A DNA stretch of 64,000 bases from Microbacterium sp. ProA8 (lineage in GTDB: Bacteria > Actinomycetota > Actinomycetes > Actinomycetales > Microbacteriaceae): positions 3,720,001 through 3,784,000 of the forward strand of contig NZ_CP157000.1 in assembly GCF_039905635.1 (NCBI RefSeq), read 5' to 3'. Under the pieces are notes generated by a model that was not told the DNA's origin, searched no databases, and saw nothing but the letters and a program-made list of their open reading frames with translations. The position numbers were made by a program, and so were the translations under genes. This document shows positions 61,568 through 64,000 of this stretch, piece after piece; the first letter of the stretch is position 1; each line of letters starts with the position of its first letter.

Positions 61568-62925
61568 GCGCCATGTTCCGTTCGTTCTCGGCCTTCAACT
61601 ACCGCGTCTGGTTCATCGGCGCCCTGGTGTCGAACATCGGCGCATGGATGCAGGCGACCGCCATCAGCTGGGTCGTGCTGACCGAGCTGACGTCCAACGA
61701 CGCCGCCGCCATGGGCGTGACGATGGCGCTGCAGTTCGCTCCGCCGTTGCTGCTGGTGGGCGTCACCGGGCTCGTCGCAGACCGCTTCGACCGCCGCAAG
61801 CTCCTGCTCCTCACGCAGAGCCTGCTGCTGCTGCTCGGGGTCGCCATCGGGGCGCTCATCTTCGCCGGCGCGATGACGCTGCCGATCATGTACGGCTTCG
61901 CGCTCGCCCTGGGCGTGGTCGCGGCCTTCGACAACCCGGCACGACAGGCGTTCGTCTCCGACCTCGTCGCGCGTGAGAACGCCTCCAACGCGGTCGCCCT
62001 GAACGCGGCGTCGTTCAACGGCGCGCGCATGATCGGCCCCGCCGTGGCGGGCATCGTGATCGTCGCCATCGGCACCGGATGGGTGTTCGTGGCGAACGCC
62101 GTGACCTTCCTCGCCATGCTCGGCGCCCTGGTCCTGATCCGCACGAACGAGCTGGTGCCGCGCGTGAAGGCGCCGCAGTCGTCGCGCCTCGCCGACGGCG
62201 TCAGGTACGTCGCCCGCCGTCCCGACTTCATCGTGACCTTCGCCATGGTCTTCCTCATCGGCGCGTTCGGCATGAACTTCCCCATCCTCGCGTCGACGAT
62301 GGCGGTCGAGTTCGGCAAGGAGGCCGACGGCTTCGGTCTGCTCAGCTCGATCCTCGCGATCGGCTCGGTCGCCGGCGCGCTGCTGGCCGCCCGTCGCGAT
62401 CGGGCGCGCCTGCGCGTGCTCATCGTGGGCACGGCGATGTTCGGGGTCGCGGCGCTGGTGTCCGCGTTCATGCCGACGTACTGGCTGTACGCGGCGACGC
62501 TGGTGTTCACGGGCTTCTCGGTCGTGACGATGATGGCGACGGCGAACGGCTACGTGCAGACCACGACCGACCCGGCGCTGCGCGGTCGCGTGCTCGCGCT
62601 CTACATGGCGATCCTCATGGGCGGCACGCCGATCGGCGCGCCGATCGTCGGCTGGGTCGCCGCTGAGTTCGGCCCGCGCGCCGCGATCCTGGTCGGCGCT
62701 GTCGCCGCCTTCGTCGCCTTCGCGATCGGCGCCACGTGGCTGCTCGTCTCGGGTCGCCTGCACCGCCACGAGCGCAAGCGGTTCCGCCTGACGCTCGACG
62801 AGACGCGACCTCTCAGCGTCGTCGTCCCCGAGGAGTTCAGCGACGAGGTCGCCGGCACCACGCCGATCCCGCTGCCCCGGGACGACGACGACGAGATGCC
62901 CGCGCGCACCCGCGCCGCGAGCTGA
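61564..62925 (+). CDS. MFS transporter (EntS-like efflux family)
   Basis: This 453-residue major facilitator protein has twelve membrane helices. FRSFSAFNYRVWFIGALVSNIGAWMQ at the start, VADRFDRRKLLLL between helices 2 and 3 and VAAFDNPARQAFVSDLVARE are typical of the DHA3/EntS group that exports siderophores or drugs. A charged C-terminal tail of about 55 residues ends in DDDDE. It is coupled to MarR by ATGA. Drug or metabolite efflux is inferred. Confidence 0.92.
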   Translation: MSAMFRSFSAFNYRVWFIGALVSNIGAWMQATAISWVVLTELTSNDAAAMGVTMALQFAPPLLLVGVTGLVADRFDRRKLLLLTQSLLLLLGVAIGALIFAGAMTLPIMYGFALALGVVAAFDNPARQAFVSDLVARENASNAVALNAASFNGARMIGPAVAGIVIVAIGTGWVFVANAVTFLAMLGALVLIRTNELVPRVKAPQSSRLADGVRYVARRPDFIVTFAMVFLIGAFGMNFPILASTMAVEFGKEADGFGLLSSILAIGSVAGALLAARRDRARLRVLIVGTAMFGVAALVSAFMPTYWLYAATLVFTGFSVVTMMATANGYVQTTTDPALRGRVLALYMAILMGGTPIGAPIVGWVAAEFGPRAAILVGAVAAFVAFAIGATWLLVSGRLHRHERKRFRLTLDETRPLSVVVPEEFSDEVAGTTPIPLPRDDDDEMPARTRAAS

Positions 62926-62965
62926 CCCCTCCCCCGCTGTCCGCGGAGTGCGATGCCCGAGGGGC

Positions 62966-64000
62966 TCAGCCTGACGCCGGCCCCGAGATGGCGAGCGACG
63001 CCGTCGCGGGTGGGAGTCCCTCGGCGGTGACCGTCACGGTCACCCGGCCCAGCCCCGTCGGCCGCACGATGGCGAGCGCACGCCCGTCGAAGGTCGTGAC
63101 CGACGGACCCGCGAACGACTCCTCCGTGCGGATGCGGCCGGTGCCGAGGCCCACCAATTCGGCATCGCCCTCGACCGACACCGTGATCAGGCGATCGGCG
63201 TCGGACGCGACGACTCCCTCGACGTCGGCAAGCGAGACAGCCACGAACCCGAGGCCGTCCACCGTGATCTCGGACCGCTCGACGGATGCCGTGAGCACGG
63301 GCTCTCCGGCCGTGCGCAGCGCCGTCCGGCCGACCTCGCGGCCACCGGTCCGCCCGATCGCGACCAGCTCGCCGGGGCGGTACTCGGTCTCGAACCGCGC
63401 GCGGAACGCCTTCTCGGCCCCGACCTCCGCCACGCCGAGCGAGACGCCGTCGCGCAGCAGCTCGACCTCCTCGGCGGGGGCGTACACGTCGACCGTGACG
63501 GGGGCGCCGGGCTCGGCATCCCACGTCCACGACGACACCGAGTCGTCCCACGACCACGGCGTCGTCGCGGTCGGTCGGCCGTGGTGTCGCGGCGGATGCA
63601 CCGTCAGGTACGGCTCGGTGCGCAGCCCGAACACGATCTCGCGGTAGTACGAGACCGGGCGGCGGTGCCCGGTGATGTCGATGTCGCCGCAGCCGGCGAG
63701 CAGGTGCGGGTACGGCCCTGCCGTGCCGGTCGGCTCGTAGCCGGGCTCGTCGGTGTAGTCGACGCGGCCGATGCCGGCCTCCCCGAGATAGTCCCAGCCG
63801 GTCCACGTGAAGTCGCCGATGACGTGGTCGAGGCGCTCGACGAGCTCCCACATCTTCTCGATGCGCGACGGGAACGTCTCGGATCCCACGATGACGCGGT
63901 TCGGGAACAGCTCGCCGTCGAGCTCGTAGCGCGACTCGGCGTAGTTGAAGCCCACGACGTCGAGCACCGATGCCGATTCCTCGGTCGACCGCGTCACGAG
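62966..64000 (-). CDS. beta-galactosidase-type GH2 enzyme (C-terminal part, cut by window end)
   Basis: This is the last about 344 residues of a GH2-family glycosidase. IVGSETFPSR contains the likely nucleophile Glu near the right edge, and GDFTWTGWDYLGEAGIG is the family segment after it. A DUF4982-like domain (about 165-230) and a C-terminal Ig-like domain (about 240-340) follow, the layout of large GH2 beta-galactosidases. The N-terminus lies outside the window. An ATG-like start near the edge is not meaningful. It is convergent with the MFS gene, 40 bp apart. Confidence 0.85.
   Translation of the reverse strand, partial: LVTRSTEESASVLDVVGFNYAESRYELDGELFPNRVIVGSETFPSRIEKMWELVERLDHVIGDFTWTGWDYLGEAGIGRVDYTDEPGYEPTGTAGPYPHLLAGCGDIDITGHRRPVSYYREIVFGLRTEPYLTVHPPRHHGRPTATTPWSWDDSVSSWTWDAEPGAPVTVDVYAPAEEVELLRDGVSLGVAEVGAEKAFRARFETEYRPGELVAIGRTGGREVGRTALRTAGEPVLTASVERSEITVDGLGFVAVSLADVEGVVASDADRLITVSVEGDAELVGLGTGRIRTEESFAGPSVTTFDGRALAIVRPTGLGRVTVTVTAEGLPPATASLAISGPASG

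Overview
The window is a high-GC actinobacterial chromosome segment. Strong GAC, GCC and GTG codon preference, many ATGA/GTGA start-stop overlaps, probable leaderless transcripts and the recurrent words GGATGCC and GGCATCC all suggest Microbacteriaceae, most likely a Microbacterium-like soil or plant-associated saprophyte. This assignment is inference: no rRNA, tRNA or other marker gene is present. I see no phage, plasmid, transposase or CRISPR genes.

Almost every block serves plant or microbial polysaccharide use. Positions 1-7848 hold the end of a GH51 arabinofuranosidase, a GH35-type beta-galactosidase, and a LacI-operator-preceded cassette (Gfo/Idh/MocA oxidoreductase, DUF993 aldolase-like protein, TIM-barrel isomerase, alpha/beta hydrolase) of unknown substrate. 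On the minus strand, 7766-16017 is a five-gene operon: ABC lipoprotein, two permeases, GH3 and GH38 alpha-mannosidase. It diverges from a D-2-hydroxyacid dehydrogenase and a DeoR/LacI chimeric regulator. At 18490-26896 a secreted GH43-like protein diverges from a LacI regulator, an FAD oxidoreductase and a second ABC importer, with paired operators between them.

Positions 26991-38236 carry two LacI regulators and an operon that looks like oxidative sugar-acid catabolism: Gfo/Idh, uronate-dehydrogenase-like SDR, enolase-superfamily dehydratase, KdgD and 2-oxoglutarate semialdehyde dehydrogenase. It ends near glycerate kinase and a ThuA-like gene. The Leloir genes follow at 38728-43586: galE, a LacI regulator, galT and galK. 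Next come an alpha/beta hydrolase, a large LAxTG-anchored lamin-tail/phytase-like surface protein, a GH3 beta-glucosidase with an upstream 51-aa membrane microprotein, a TetR regulator and a carboxylesterase.

The right part (52742-64000) is mixed: an AbiEi/DUF559-type nuclease protein, an LLM flavin oxidoreductase, a beta-class DNA methyltransferase with a repetitive N-terminus, lipoate-protein ligase, a GH6 cellulase with a perfect CebR box, a lipase-like hydrolase, a MarR/MFS pair and the end of a GH2 enzyme.

A second theme is intergenic repeat DNA. At least six unrelated palindromic repeat families lie between the genes: at 5675, 29462, 31938/35713/43616, 38352, 39753 and 52733-54092. There are also tandem arrays with 118-, 50- and about 25-bp periods. 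One palindrome pair is read through as the C-terminus of an enzyme, and a 76-bp family brackets the nuclease gene. These, the microprotein and the DUF993 cassette are the least explained parts of the window.
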